Source: Tardiphaga sp. (GTDB lineage Bacteria; Pseudomonadota; Alphaproteobacteria; Rhizobiales; Xanthobacteraceae). Taken from it: 64,000 nucleotides of DNA. A program made the translations under genes and the position numbers. The number at the start of each line of letters is the position of its first letter. Position 1 is the stretch's first letter. The DNA lies in contig NZ_JAQGJT010000025.1 in NCBI RefSeq assembly GCF_028290495.1, positions 1 to 64,000 of the forward strand, read 5' to 3'. Below, piece by piece: positions 35,204 to 44,298 of the stretch. The notes below the pieces were generated by a model, which had not been told where the DNA came from, did not search any database, and worked only from the letters and a program-made list of their open reading frames with translations.

Positions 35204-37558
35204 TCAGAACTTCAAATTCGCAAACGCCCGCACATTCAGCCCGGGCATCAGCACGTCGTTCTTGTTGTAGGACGAGGCGTTGCGGATGTTCTCGTTGAGC
35301 AGGTTGTTGCCGACCAGCCCCACGGTCATCTCCTTCGCGCCATAGATCCGCGGATCGAGTTTCGTATTGTAGCTCACTTCCGCCTTCAGCAGATTGTAGC
35401 CATCGGTCGGCGTCTCCGCGATCACGGCGACATCGTTTTGCGCAAAGGCGTGCAGCAGGTTGATGCGGGTCAACCAGTTGGCATCGCGCCAGAACAGTCC
35501 GCCGCCGGCGCGTACCGGCGGGATTCGCGGCACGTTGCTGCCGTCCGCAAAGGTCGCGCGCACGATGTCGGCCTGGGCCTCGATGCCCCAGGTGCCGCCG
35601 TAGATCTGCGCGACATCGAGCTGGCTCTGGAATTCACCGCCGCGGAAGGTGGCGTCGCGCTGCGAGTAGATCGCCTGGTTCAGCTCCAGGCCGGGACCGG
35701 CGACGCAGACGCCATCGCCGCAGGTGTTGCCGGTGAGGCGACGATAGATGAAGCCGTTGAACTGGGTGTAGTAGCCGGTCAGTTCGAAGCGGAACGGCCC
35801 GGTGGCGCGGCGCAAGCCGACTTCCACCGACCTGGCGGTCTCGATGCCGAGATCGGGATTGCCGATGTCGAACGTCGTCGTCGCATCATGACCGCCGCGC
35901 GAAAACAGTTCGGCGGCCTTCGGCGCGCGCTCGACATATTGCCCGGTGACGCTGGCCGAAAGATTCCACGGCAGCGCCTGGATCAGGCCGAGGCTGAAAC
36001 TCTTCGGCGTGAACGACAGGTCGCGCCCGGTGGCCGCGCCGATAGCGCCGGGATCGGCTGCGAGGTCGAACGTGTCCGGAATGACGCTCGGCGTCGTGCC
36101 GGTGAGGTTGACGTGCTCGATGCGGCCGGCGACCTGCGCCTTGGTGGTCTCGGTGAACTTCAGCTCGTTGAACACATAGCCCGCCACCTTGGTGTTCTTG
36201 TTGGGATCCCACAATCCGTTCAGCGGACTGGTCGGGTCGTCGGGGCTCGGCGCCGTCAGTTCCTGATGGCTGGCCTGCACGCCGAACGCGGTGGTCACCG
36301 TGGCGAAGCGGGCGTTGAACGGCATCATCTGCAGTTCGATGCGGCCTTCCTGTTCCTTGTTGGTGAAGCGCTGGCGCACGCCGTCCGTCGTCGGATCATT
36401 GGGATCGGCGAGTCCGATCTCGCTGTGGCGATAGTCGGTGATCCCCGCCCAGAACCGGATGGCCTCGATCGCCGCGGCGTCCGGGCGGTACTCGCCCTTG
36501 GTGGTGAACTTGGTCTGGTGGCCGTCGATCCGCGTGCCGGCCGCCGCGGCTTCGCTGCCGGGGATATGATAGATGGTGTCGTTCTGCGTCAGCGCCGCGC
36601 CGATGAAGCCGCCGTCGAAGATCCAGGAGCCGCCGAGCGACGCGCCGCTCGACTGCATCGACGAATTCGGCTGGCGGCCGTTGAAGGCCTGGCCGGGGGC
36701 GGCATAGGGATAGCTCGGCACGTTGTAATCACTGGCGCGGCGGCCGTAGACGTCGGCATGAACCGCGACATTGCCGCCAGCGGCATCCAGCAGGATGCCG
36801 CCCTCGACGCCGCGATCGCCGGACGAGATCGAGGTCCGCGTCTCGGCATTCATGCACGACGCCTGCGTGCCGATCGAAGGCGCTTTGGCGGGCAGGCCAT
36901 AGCTCTGGAACGGCGCCACGGCGCAGGCCGGCAGCGCATCGGGAATCCGGTTGTTGCTCGCCGAGACCACGCCGCCGATCGACTGCGAACCGTAGCGCAA
37001 GGTGGCGGGGCCGCGGATCACCTCGACCTGGTTGGTCGCGAACGGATCGACCGGGACGAAGTGATCTTCGCCGAGATCGGAGGCGCCGTTGCTACTGACG
37101 CCGTTCTCGACGATGCCGACGCGGTTGACGTCGAGCCCCCGGATGATCGGCCGGCTCGCCGCGCCGGGCGCGTAGCCGGAAGACGTGATGCCCGGTTTGG
37201 AGAACAAGAGGTCGCCAAGCGTGGTGGCGCCGGAACGGCGGATCTCTTCATTCGGGATCACGGTGACGGTAGCGAACTGGTCGGTCACCACAGGCAGCAC
37301 GCCCTGCTGTGGTGCTGGCGCAGCCGCGGTGTCGGCGGGCGGTTGGCCGGCGTTGCGGCCGGGAGCGGCGCGCACGATGCGGGCGGGCGCACGCACCACG
37401 GCGGGCTTGCGGCGCGCGATCGGGCTCGGCGCGTTGACCGTGACGGCGGGCAGTTCGGTGGGGGCCGCGCTTTGCGCAAGCGCTGCGCCATCGAGCAGGC
37501 CGAGTCCGGCGATGGCGGAGCCGCCGAGCAGCACGGCGCGATTGAAACGGAATGGCAT
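35204..37558 (-). CDS. TonB-dependent outer membrane receptor (zinc, ZnuD-like)
   Basis: 784 residues. Signal peptide 1-28 (AALAQ), a Pro/Ala-rich linker, plug domain (about 92-215: VIPNEEIRRSGATTLGDLL and VEVIRGPATLRYGSQSIGG) and a beta-barrel ending in the C-terminal Phe. The plug resembles the zinc receptor ZnuD. A Zur box and a DUF2946 gene lie directly upstream on the same strand, so zinc uptake across the outer membrane is the likely task; other metals are possible. AGGA precedes the ATG by 6 bases. The gap to the DUF2946 gene is 119 bases. Confidence 0.85.
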   Translation of the reverse strand: MPFRFNRAVLLGGSAIAGLGLLDGAALAQSAAPTELPAVTVNAPSPIARRKPAVVRAPARIVRAAPGRNAGQPPADTAAAPAPQQGVLPVVTDQFATVTVIPNEEIRRSGATTLGDLLFSKPGITSSGYAPGAASRPIIRGLDVNRVGIVENGVSSNGASDLGEDHFVPVDPFATNQVEVIRGPATLRYGSQSIGGVVSASNNRIPDALPACAVAPFQSYGLPAKAPSIGTQASCMNAETRTSISSGDRGVEGGILLDAAGGNVAVHADVYGRRASDYNVPSYPYAAPGQAFNGRQPNSSMQSSGASLGGSWIFDGGFIGAALTQNDTIYHIPGSEAAAAGTRIDGHQTKFTTKGEYRPDAAAIEAIRFWAGITDYRHSEIGLADPNDPTTDGVRQRFTNKEQEGRIELQMMPFNARFATVTTAFGVQASHQELTAPSPDDPTSPLNGLWDPNKNTKVAGYVFNELKFTETTKAQVAGRIEHVNLTGTTPSVIPDTFDLAADPGAIGAATGRDLSFTPKSFSLGLIQALPWNLSASVTGQYVERAPKAAELFSRGGHDATTTFDIGNPDLGIETARSVEVGLRRATGPFRFELTGYYTQFNGFIYRRLTGNTCGDGVCVAGPGLELNQAIYSQRDATFRGGEFQSQLDVAQIYGGTWGIEAQADIVRATFADGSNVPRIPPVRAGGGLFWRDANWLTRINLLHAFAQNDVAVIAETPTDGYNLLKAEVSYNTKLDPRIYGAKEMTVGLVGNNLLNENIRNASSYNKNDVLMPGLNVRAFANLKF

Positions 37559-37677
37559 GGTGTGTCCTGACTATGCCGGCGCTACCGCGATGAACGAGGC
37601 GCGAACCGGGATCTGCGGGGCAGATCGAACCCTGAAAAGATCGCCGTGCGAATGCAGCGATCAGCAAAGCTTCAAGG

Positions 37678-38034
37678 TCAGGAGAGTGGTGGAGCGCGCG
37701 GCTGGAACGCGACGCCGGGCGTGGCGAGATCGACGAATTCAGCCGGTGTGGCGATCCGCCGGAATTCCATGGCCGGCGGCAGTTCGAGGACCGGCGGCGT
37801 CGCTGACAGCATCGTGCCGGCCATCGCCGTGACGGCGCAGATGTCGCATTGGTCGGCCGGGTGCTGGTCGTGGGCGGGGCCGGCAGGCGGCTGCGCCAGT
37901 TCGATCGACGCGCCGCCGGGCGAAGCCACCGCGCGGTCGGCATGGAAATGGCCGAACGCCAGCACCATCTGGATCGCCAGCGCGAACAGCGCCAGCCGGG
38001 ATCCCTGTGTGATGTGCCTACGAAACCAGTTCAT
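37678..38034 (-). CDS. DUF2946 family small protein
   Basis: 118 residues from ATG 38034 (MNWFRRHIT), or 124 from ATG 38052. An N-terminal hydrophobic helix or signal (LALFALAIQMVLAFGHF) is followed by a His-containing, Pro-rich region, QCDICAVTAM with a CxxC pair, and a C-terminal Pro-rich tail. DUF2946 proteins often stand beside metal-uptake TonB receptors and may bind a metal in the periplasm. Directly downstream of a perfect Zur box; likely co-transcribed with the receptor. Confidence 0.8.
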   Translation of the reverse strand: MNWFRRHITQGSRLALFALAIQMVLAFGHFHADRAVASPGGASIELAQPPAGPAHDQHPADQCDICAVTAMAGTMLSATPPVLELPPAMEFRRIATPAEFVDLATPGVAFQPRAPPLS

Positions 38035-38079
38035 GCCGAAAACGCCCTGCATCGGACGGGAAGCGATCTCCGCCGCAGC

Positions 38080-38100
38080 CGATGTTATAATATAACATCG
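38080..38100. promoter_or_regulatory. Zur box of the DUF2946/TonB receptor unit
   Basis: Arms CGATGTTATA and TATAACATCG are perfect complements around a central A (21 bases). The core TGTTATA-A-TATAACA is identical to the box at 19132-19146. It lies 28-46 bases upstream of the DUF2946 start. Confidence 0.85.
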
Positions 38101-38240
38101 CGGGAATGGCGCGGGGTGTCAACGGGGGAGGATCGTCGGGGCGCCCGGGCATGCCGAAACCGCCGAGCTGTGGGATTGCAGCAACGTTCGGTCGTTTCCT
38201 GGATGTGGTGCAGCGTTTCTTTACGCTGCTCCGCAGATCT

Positions 38241-38333
38241 AGGATCCCGGTTGCTACCTAAACAACCGGGACCCCGGAACAGCAGCGCACCACGCCGCAA
38301 GTGCGACGCGTTGCGCAGCATCCGGGGAACGAC
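38241..38333. repeat. Dispersed CCGGG-type repeat
   Basis: Contains a CCCGGTTG/CAACCGGG hairpin and a CATCCGGGGAACGAC end, related to the GGAATGAC family. The rest of the 38101-38346 gap shows no gene. Confidence 0.6.
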
Positions 38334-38346
38334 ACCTGCGCGAGAG

Positions 38347-40410
38347 TTACCGGCTCTCCCGCAGCCACGTTGCCGCAAACGCTCCCAGCAGCAGCAGAAG
38401 CCCGATCAGCCCGGCGAAGATTGGTAGCACGCCGACGCCGCGGACTACGCTGGCGTCGCGCATGTGGACGCCCATCCAGCCGTCGCCGCGGAAGATGGTG
38501 GAAGCGCGGATCGGCACGATACGCGGCACTTCCACGCCCGAGCCTTCGTTGATGCGGCGGGCGTCGCCGCCGGTGGCCTGCGCCAGCGGGCGCAGCGTTT
38601 CCGTGGTCGAGGTGACCTCGGAGAATTCCTTGGGGTTGATTGGGCCGACATTGATCAGCGCCTTCAGCGTGCCGTCGGTGGCGGCCCACAGGCCGAGCTC
38701 GTCGGCCGGCGTAGAGGCACGCCACAGCCCGGGCTCGCCGGCGCTGAGTGTCAACTCGCGGGTCTTGCCGGACGGCGAGGTGATCGTCACCGGGGTCACC
38801 GTGTCGCCCATGGTCTGGCGCTGCACGACCAGATCCTTGCCGGCGCTCTGCAGCTTCAGGGCTTCCTCGTCGAGGTCAGGCTGCTTCATCAGCCAGTGCG
38901 ACATTCTTCTCAGCAGATCGAGATGCGGGCCGCCGCCTTCATAGCCGCGCGCCCACAGCCAGATGTGATCCGACAGCAGGAGTGCGACGCGGCCCTCGCC
39001 GGAGCGCGACAGCAGCAGCAGCGGCTTGCCATCGGCGCCGGTCATCACCGGCGGCGTGGTGGTGTTGCGGGTGTCCACGGTGCGGAAGAAGCGGCTCCAT
39101 TTCGGCGGCTCCGTCGCGCCGCCCTCCAGCCCGCGCGTCACCGGATGGCGTTTGCCGACGTCCGACAGGTGCGCATAGAACGGCTTCTCGGTGACCCCCA
39201 CCGGCTCGGCCGGCAGCACCGAGTCCAGCGGCGTGCGCCAGATGCTTGTGTTCGAAGCGTAGTCCGGGCCCGCCGACACCAGCACCGCGCCGCCGTTGCG
39301 GACATAGCGCGCGATATTGTCGAAATAGGCGATCGGCAGCACGCCCTGGCGGGCGTAGCGGTCGAAGATGATCAGCTGGAATTCGTTGATCTTCTGCTGG
39401 AACAGCTCGCGGGTCGGAAATGCGATCAGCGACAGTTCGTTGATCGGCGTGCCGTCCTGCTTCTCCGGCGGCCGCAGAATGGTGAAGTGCACGAGGTCGA
39501 TCGACGCGTCGGACTTGAGAAGATTGCGCCAGGTGCGCTCGCCGGAATGCGGCTCGCCTGACACCAGCAGCACGCGCAACTTGTCGCGCACGCCGTCGAT
39601 CGCGACCACCGCGCGGTTATTGACCAGCGTGAGTTCGTTCTCCAGCGGCGAGGCCTCGATCTCGACGATATTCGGGCCGGCGTGCTTGATATCAATGTCG
39701 ATGCTGACGGTCTGGCCGGAGATCACCGTGCGCTCGTTGATGGTGTCACCGTCGCGGCGCACGACGACGCGGGCGCGCTCGCCGGTGACGCCTTGGTCGT
39801 CGAGCCGGTAGGTAACAGTTTGCGACTGCCCGACGATGCCGAAGCGCGGGGCGGCCACGATCGCGATGCGGCGGTCGCGCTCGTCCTTGCGGCCGGTGAT
39901 CAGCGCATGCACCGGCGCGGTGAATCCGAGCGCGGACATGTTTGCCGGAATGTCATGGACGCGGCCGTCGGTGATCAGGAAGGCGCCGGCGACGCGGTCG
40001 GTCGGCACGTCGGACAAGGCAGAGGACAGCGCGCCGAACAGTTTGGTGCCGTCGGTCTCGCCATCGGCCTGTCCGGCCTCGACGACGCGGACCTCAAGCC
40101 CCTTGACCTGCTTCAGGCGGTCGATCAGTTGCTTCTGCGCTTCGGCGGTTTCCTTGTTGCGCTCGCCAAAATTCTGGCTCGGGCTCTTGTCGATCACCAC
40201 GGCGGCGACGGACGTCAGCGGTTCTCGTTCCTCGCGAGTGAATGACGGGTTCGCCAGCGCCAGCAGGATCAGCGCCAGCGCCGCCAGTCGCACGAACGTG
40301 CCGCGCGCGCGGCCGACCAGCAGCAGCACCGCGATGACGATGATCGCAGCGAGGCCGATCCACAGCACGAGGCTGGGCACGAGCGGCGTGAAGGCGATGC
40401 CGTAGTTCAT
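38347..40410 (-). CDS. Large membrane protein of the MoxR-DUF58 operon
   Basis: 687 residues. Two N-terminal membrane helices (about 8-32 and 40-55), a large soluble region with a MIDAS-like AAVVIDKSPSQ (DxSxS, about residue 74) and a glutamine-amidotransferase-like fold (about 250-500, LRVLLVSGEPHSGERT and VRNGGAVLVSAGPD), and a C-terminal helix (about 660-682). It ends a minus-strand operon with MoxR, DUF58 and DUF4159 genes, separated from DUF4159 by a REP-like repeat. Role unknown; a surface-anchored partner of a MoxR complex is likely. Confidence 0.8.
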   Translation of the reverse strand: MNYGIAFTPLVPSLVLWIGLAAIIVIAVLLLVGRARGTFVRLAALALILLALANPSFTREEREPLTSVAAVVIDKSPSQNFGERNKETAEAQKQLIDRLKQVKGLEVRVVEAGQADGETDGTKLFGALSSALSDVPTDRVAGAFLITDGRVHDIPANMSALGFTAPVHALITGRKDERDRRIAIVAAPRFGIVGQSQTVTYRLDDQGVTGERARVVVRRDGDTINERTVISGQTVSIDIDIKHAGPNIVEIEASPLENELTLVNNRAVVAIDGVRDKLRVLLVSGEPHSGERTWRNLLKSDASIDLVHFTILRPPEKQDGTPINELSLIAFPTRELFQQKINEFQLIIFDRYARQGVLPIAYFDNIARYVRNGGAVLVSAGPDYASNTSIWRTPLDSVLPAEPVGVTEKPFYAHLSDVGKRHPVTRGLEGGATEPPKWSRFFRTVDTRNTTTPPVMTGADGKPLLLLSRSGEGRVALLLSDHIWLWARGYEGGGPHLDLLRRMSHWLMKQPDLDEEALKLQSAGKDLVVQRQTMGDTVTPVTITSPSGKTRELTLSAGEPGLWRASTPADELGLWAATDGTLKALINVGPINPKEFSEVTSTTETLRPLAQATGGDARRINEGSGVEVPRIVPIRASTIFRGDGWMGVHMRDASVVRGVGVLPIFAGLIGLLLLLGAFAATWLRESR

Positions 40411-40421
40411 TTAGAGCTCCT

Positions 40422-40511
40422 CGTCATTGCGAGGAGCGAAGCGACGCGGCAATCCAGAAGGCGACAAACGAAGGCTGGATTGCTTCGTCGCAAGGGCTCC
40501 TCGCAATGACG
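40422..40511. repeat. REP-like palindromic repeat, copy 4 (inverted)
   Basis: Outer arms CGTCATTGCGA (40422-40432) and TCGCAATGACG (40501-40511). The internal order is reversed relative to copies 1-3, showing insertion in the other orientation. It lies inside the MoxR operon between two genes. Confidence 0.88.
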
Positions 40512-40537
40512 GCTGATGGTGTTGTGGCCTGCCATCA

Positions 40538-43354
40538 TCACTGCCCCAGCCGTTCGATCAGCGCGGGCGCGTGGACCTGGTCGGCCTTGTAGTTGCCGGT
40601 CAGCGTGTACATCACGATGTTGACGCCGGCGCGGAAGGCGAATTCGCGCTGGCGCGGTTCGCCGGGCACCAGCGGCAGCATCGGCTGGCCGTCCGGGCGC
40701 AGCGCCCAGGCGCCGGCCAGATCGTTCGAGGTGATGATGATCGGCGACACGCCGTCGCCGCCGCGCGCCGGGCGGGAGGCGGCGTCGTCGCCGTCGTCGC
40801 GCGGCAGCGTTTCGACCCAGGTAGGTCCCGAGTTGAAGCGGCCGGGGAAGTCGCGCAGCAGGAAGAACGTCTTGGTCAGCACGTGCTCGCGCGGCACCGG
40901 CTCGAGTTCCGGCACGTCGAGCGACGACAGGATGTTGCGCAACGTCAGCATCCCCGGCGTCTGCGACTCGCCGTTTGGTCCGGGCGGCGCCTCGATAGCG
41001 TCGCGGGTGTCGAACAATACCGTGCCGCCTTGTTTCATATAGGCGTCGACGCGGTTCAGCGCGTCCTGCGACGGCTTGGCGGAGCCCGGAATCACCGGCC
41101 AGTAGATCAGCGGGAAGAAGGCGAGTTCATCGCGCGCGGGATCGATGCCGACCGGCTCGCCGGCTTCCAGCGCGGTGCGCTGCGCCAGGAACAGCGTCAG
41201 GCCGGTCATGCCGGCCTTGACGATGGAATCGACGTCGGCATTGCCTGTGATCACGTAGGCCAGCCGCGTCTGCGACACCGCCTTGATGGCGAAGTCGTCG
41301 GAGGCGGCATCGGCGCGTGCCGGCGAATACGAACCCATCACGGTCGACAGCGCCAGCATCACGGCGAGCGCCGCCGGCACGGTGCGACGGCGCAGCAGCG
41401 CGGCAATGCCACCGCCGAGCATCGCCACGATGATCGCGTCGATCAGGAACAGCAGCAATGCGGTGGACAGCAGGATGCCGCGAAGGTCGTGCGGTTCGGC
41501 GGATGTGTAGCTGGCGTGGCGCGCCTTCAGCGCTGACGTATCGAGCGGCGCGATGCGGTCGGCGCTGGCCAGCGCGTTGACGGCAAGCGGGCCGTCGGCG
41601 GGGCCGTAGAAGCCGGGCGGATGGTCGAGGCTGGCGCGGTCGCGGAAATCCGCGGGCAAGGGCTTGGCGGTCGAAGGCGGCGGGCCGAACGCACCGAAGC
41701 CATCGAGCGTGCGCAATGGCGCCACGCTCTCGCTGCCGGTCTCGCCGGCGACGCCTGCGCCGGGCGTCGAGGTGTAGCCGGACATGTCGACGATCCGGCG
41801 CAGCATCTCGACGAAGGTGCCGGACAAAGGCAGGTCGGACCAGCGCATGTCGGCGCTGACATGGAACAGCGCGACCATGCCCTTGCCACGGCGCTCACCG
41901 GTGACCAGCGGCGTGCCGTCGACCAGCGAGGCCCAGGTCTTGTTGGCGAGCGCGGCGTCGGGCTCGGCCAGCACCTGGCGGTTGACGGTGATGTCCTTGG
42001 GCACAGCCAGGCCGGCGAACGGCCCGTCGGCGGTGAACGACGCCAGATGCTGTGGCTTCTCCCAGGTGAGGCTGCCGCCGAGGCTGCGGCCGCCGCGGCG
42101 CAGCTTCACCGGCACCAGATCGTCGTCGGCTTGCGCGAGCCGCGGTCCGGCAAAGCGCACGAGAACGCCGCCCTGATCGATCCAGCCATTAATGCGTTCG
42201 CGGATTTCAGGCGACAGCGTGCCGACATCGGCCAGCACGATCATCGGCAGCTTCTGGTCGAGGAATTGCGTGATCGCCTGCTGCGGCGCGCCGCGGTCGC
42301 CGAGCCGGACATCGGCGAACGGCGCCAGTGCGCGGGTGAGGTAGAAAGTCGAGGCGAGCAACGGCTGCGCGGTGTCGCTTGTTGCGCCCGAGACGATGCC
42401 GATGGCGCGGCGGCGCCAGCGCTTGTCGAGCAGTTGCACCGCGCCGGCCGAGCGTTCGCCGGAGATTTCGAGGCGGGCGATGTCGTTGCGCAATTCCACC
42501 GGCAGGTCGAACGAAGCTTCGGTCTCGCGGTCGTTCAGCGCGAAGGAGAACGGCGCCTCGCCGATCGGTGAGCCCTTCTGGTCTAGCCCGCGCACCACGC
42601 CGGCATCGAGCCCGCCGCCATGCGCGCGCAGCACCTTCACGGTCATCTTGGCTGCGGCATTTTCCGCCGCGACCAGCGCATGCGCCGGCACCGCGCCGCC
42701 GTCATAGATCGTCAGCACGCGCTCGCCGATGGTCTTGCCGAGTGCTTGCGTGAATTCGGTGCCGCGTCCGGTATCGACGCCGTCGGACAGCCACACCAGT
42801 TCGCTGTCGCCGGTGGCCTTCAGGAAACGCTCCAGCGCCGGCAGCGTTTCGACGCGCTCGACCGCATAGGGCTTCGGCGACAACTGGCGCAAGGCGACGC
42901 GTGCGGTGCCGGACGGCAGCAGCGTGATGTCACGGGCAGGCTCCGACAGCGGCACCAGAGCGACGCCGCGGCGATCGCTGTCGGCATTGGCAATCAGTTC
43001 GTCGGCGGCCTTGATACGGGCGTCCCAGGAGGAGGCGGCCGACCAGCCGTCGTCGAGCAGGATCACCAGCGGCGCCTTGCTGGAGGTCGTGCCGGTCTGC
43101 GGATTCCAGATCGGGCCGGCAGCGGCGAAAATGATCAGGGCGGCGGCGAGCAGGCGGAGCAGCGTCAGCCACCACGGCGAGCGCGACGGGGTTTCTTCCT
43201 TCGGCGCGATCTCGAACAGCAGGCGGGTCGGCGGAAACGCGACGCGCTGCGGCCGCGGCGGCATCACCCGCAGCATCCACCACAGCACCGGCAGGCTGAG
43301 CAGGCCGAGCAACAGCAGCGGTTCGGCGAAAGCGAGCGGAAGGGCTGCTATCAT
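40538..43354 (-). CDS. DUF4159 protein with N-terminal BatA-like region
   Basis: 938 residues. N-terminal membrane helices (about 9-28 and 62-82) and a BatA-type segment (LLLGLLSLPVLWWMLRVMPP), a degenerate VWA-like strand (LVILLDDGWSAASSW, MIDAS not intact), a central amidotransferase-like domain, further helices near 640-690 and a C-terminal DUF4159 domain (about 700-910, NRVDAYMKQGGTVLFDTRD). The start overlaps the DUF58 stop by 4 bases. Part of the MoxR-DUF58 operon; role unknown. Confidence 0.82.
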   Translation of the reverse strand: MIAALPLAFAEPLLLLGLLSLPVLWWMLRVMPPRPQRVAFPPTRLLFEIAPKEETPSRSPWWLTLLRLLAAALIIFAAAGPIWNPQTGTTSSKAPLVILLDDGWSAASSWDARIKAADELIANADSDRRGVALVPLSEPARDITLLPSGTARVALRQLSPKPYAVERVETLPALERFLKATGDSELVWLSDGVDTGRGTEFTQALGKTIGERVLTIYDGGAVPAHALVAAENAAAKMTVKVLRAHGGGLDAGVVRGLDQKGSPIGEAPFSFALNDRETEASFDLPVELRNDIARLEISGERSAGAVQLLDKRWRRRAIGIVSGATSDTAQPLLASTFYLTRALAPFADVRLGDRGAPQQAITQFLDQKLPMIVLADVGTLSPEIRERINGWIDQGGVLVRFAGPRLAQADDDLVPVKLRRGGRSLGGSLTWEKPQHLASFTADGPFAGLAVPKDITVNRQVLAEPDAALANKTWASLVDGTPLVTGERRGKGMVALFHVSADMRWSDLPLSGTFVEMLRRIVDMSGYTSTPGAGVAGETGSESVAPLRTLDGFGAFGPPPSTAKPLPADFRDRASLDHPPGFYGPADGPLAVNALASADRIAPLDTSALKARHASYTSAEPHDLRGILLSTALLLFLIDAIIVAMLGGGIAALLRRRTVPAALAVMLALSTVMGSYSPARADAASDDFAIKAVSQTRLAYVITGNADVDSIVKAGMTGLTLFLAQRTALEAGEPVGIDPARDELAFFPLIYWPVIPGSAKPSQDALNRVDAYMKQGGTVLFDTRDAIEAPPGPNGESQTPGMLTLRNILSSLDVPELEPVPREHVLTKTFFLLRDFPGRFNSGPTWVETLPRDDGDDAASRPARGGDGVSPIIITSNDLAGAWALRPDGQPMLPLVPGEPRQREFAFRAGVNIVMYTLTGNYKADQVHAPALIERLGQ

Positions 43355-44298
43355 GCGGATCGTCCTGCCTTGACCATGATGCCGCCGCCGGCTGCCTTGT
43401 TGACCGCCATGCCGCTATGCAGGAACAGCAGCAGCTCGGCGGCAGAGCGCGTGGTGGTATGCGTCGAGAACAGCCAGCCGAGCTTGCCGGTCGTGGCGCG
43501 GATTTCGTCGCGATGTGCGGCGACGCGGGCGATGTAGTCGGTCGCCCATTTTTCGGCGCGGCCGGCGGTGATCACATTGCCGCTCTCCGGCTCGATGAAT
43601 TCGACGCGGCCGGAATAGGGAAAGCTCTCTTCCGCGGGATCGACGATCTGCACCAGCGTGCCATGCGCGCCGTTCGACGACAGGCCGGCCAGCATGGTCT
43701 TGATGTCGGATATAGGCGACCAGAAATCGCCGAGCACCACGATCTCCGCCAGCGCCGCCGGCACGAAGTTCGGCGGCAGGCTGTCGCGGGTCGCGGTGTC
43801 GTGCAGCATCGCTTGGGCCATCTTGTCGATGACGTTGCGGCTCGAGGTCGGATTGATCAGGCCGGGTACGCCGACGCGTTCGCCGCCGGCGACCAAGAGT
43901 TCGGCCAGCGCGAAGGTGACGATCAACGCGCGCTCCAGCTTGCTGTTCAGCACGCCCTTCGAGGCAAAGGCCATCGACAGCGAACGGTCCGGCCACAGCC
44001 ACACGGTGTGCGCGGCCTCCCATTCCTGCTCGCGGACATAAAGATGGTCGTCGCGCGCCGAGCGCCGCCAGTCGACATTCTGCGAAGGCTCGCCAGAGAC
44101 GAAGCGACGGTACTGCCAGAAGCTCTCGCCGTGGCCGGCGCGGCGACGGCCGTGCAGGCCGTGGATCACGGTGGCAGAGATGCGCCGGGCTTCCAGCACG
44201 AGTCGCGGCAATGACGCCGCAAGCGAACGGCTTTCACCATCGGCGCGGCGGACTGCGAGGATCTCCTGCGTGGCGTGGTCCGGCAATGCCGCCATCAA
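43351..44298 (-). CDS. DUF58 domain protein
   Basis: 315 residues. The DUF58 signature is HGESFWQYRRFVSGEPSQNVDWRRSA split by the usual spacing, followed by a VWA-like region (VWLWPDRSLSMAF). Proteins of this family act with MoxR ATPases in assembly or activation of membrane or metal-containing complexes. Overlaps the MoxR gene by 4 bases (ATGA) and the DUF4159 gene by 4 bases, so translation is coupled. Confidence 0.87.
   Translation of the reverse strand: MMAALPDHATQEILAVRRADGESRSLAASLPRLVLEARRISATVIHGLHGRRRAGHGESFWQYRRFVSGEPSQNVDWRRSARDDHLYVREQEWEAAHTVWLWPDRSLSMAFASKGVLNSKLERALIVTFALAELLVAGGERVGVPGLINPTSSRNVIDKMAQAMLHDTATRDSLPPNFVPAALAEIVVLGDFWSPISDIKTMLAGLSSNGAHGTLVQIVDPAEESFPYSGRVEFIEPESGNVITAGRAEKWATDYIARVAAHRDEIRATTGKLGWLFSTHTTTRSAAELLLFLHSGMAVNKAAGGGIMVKAGRSA

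Noticed and set aside
35438-37570. A 710-residue ORF antisense to the TonB receptor
   Set aside because: The opposite frame has a full signal peptide, plug motifs and a C-terminal Phe. The antisense ORF is a by-product of high GC and lacks a domain.
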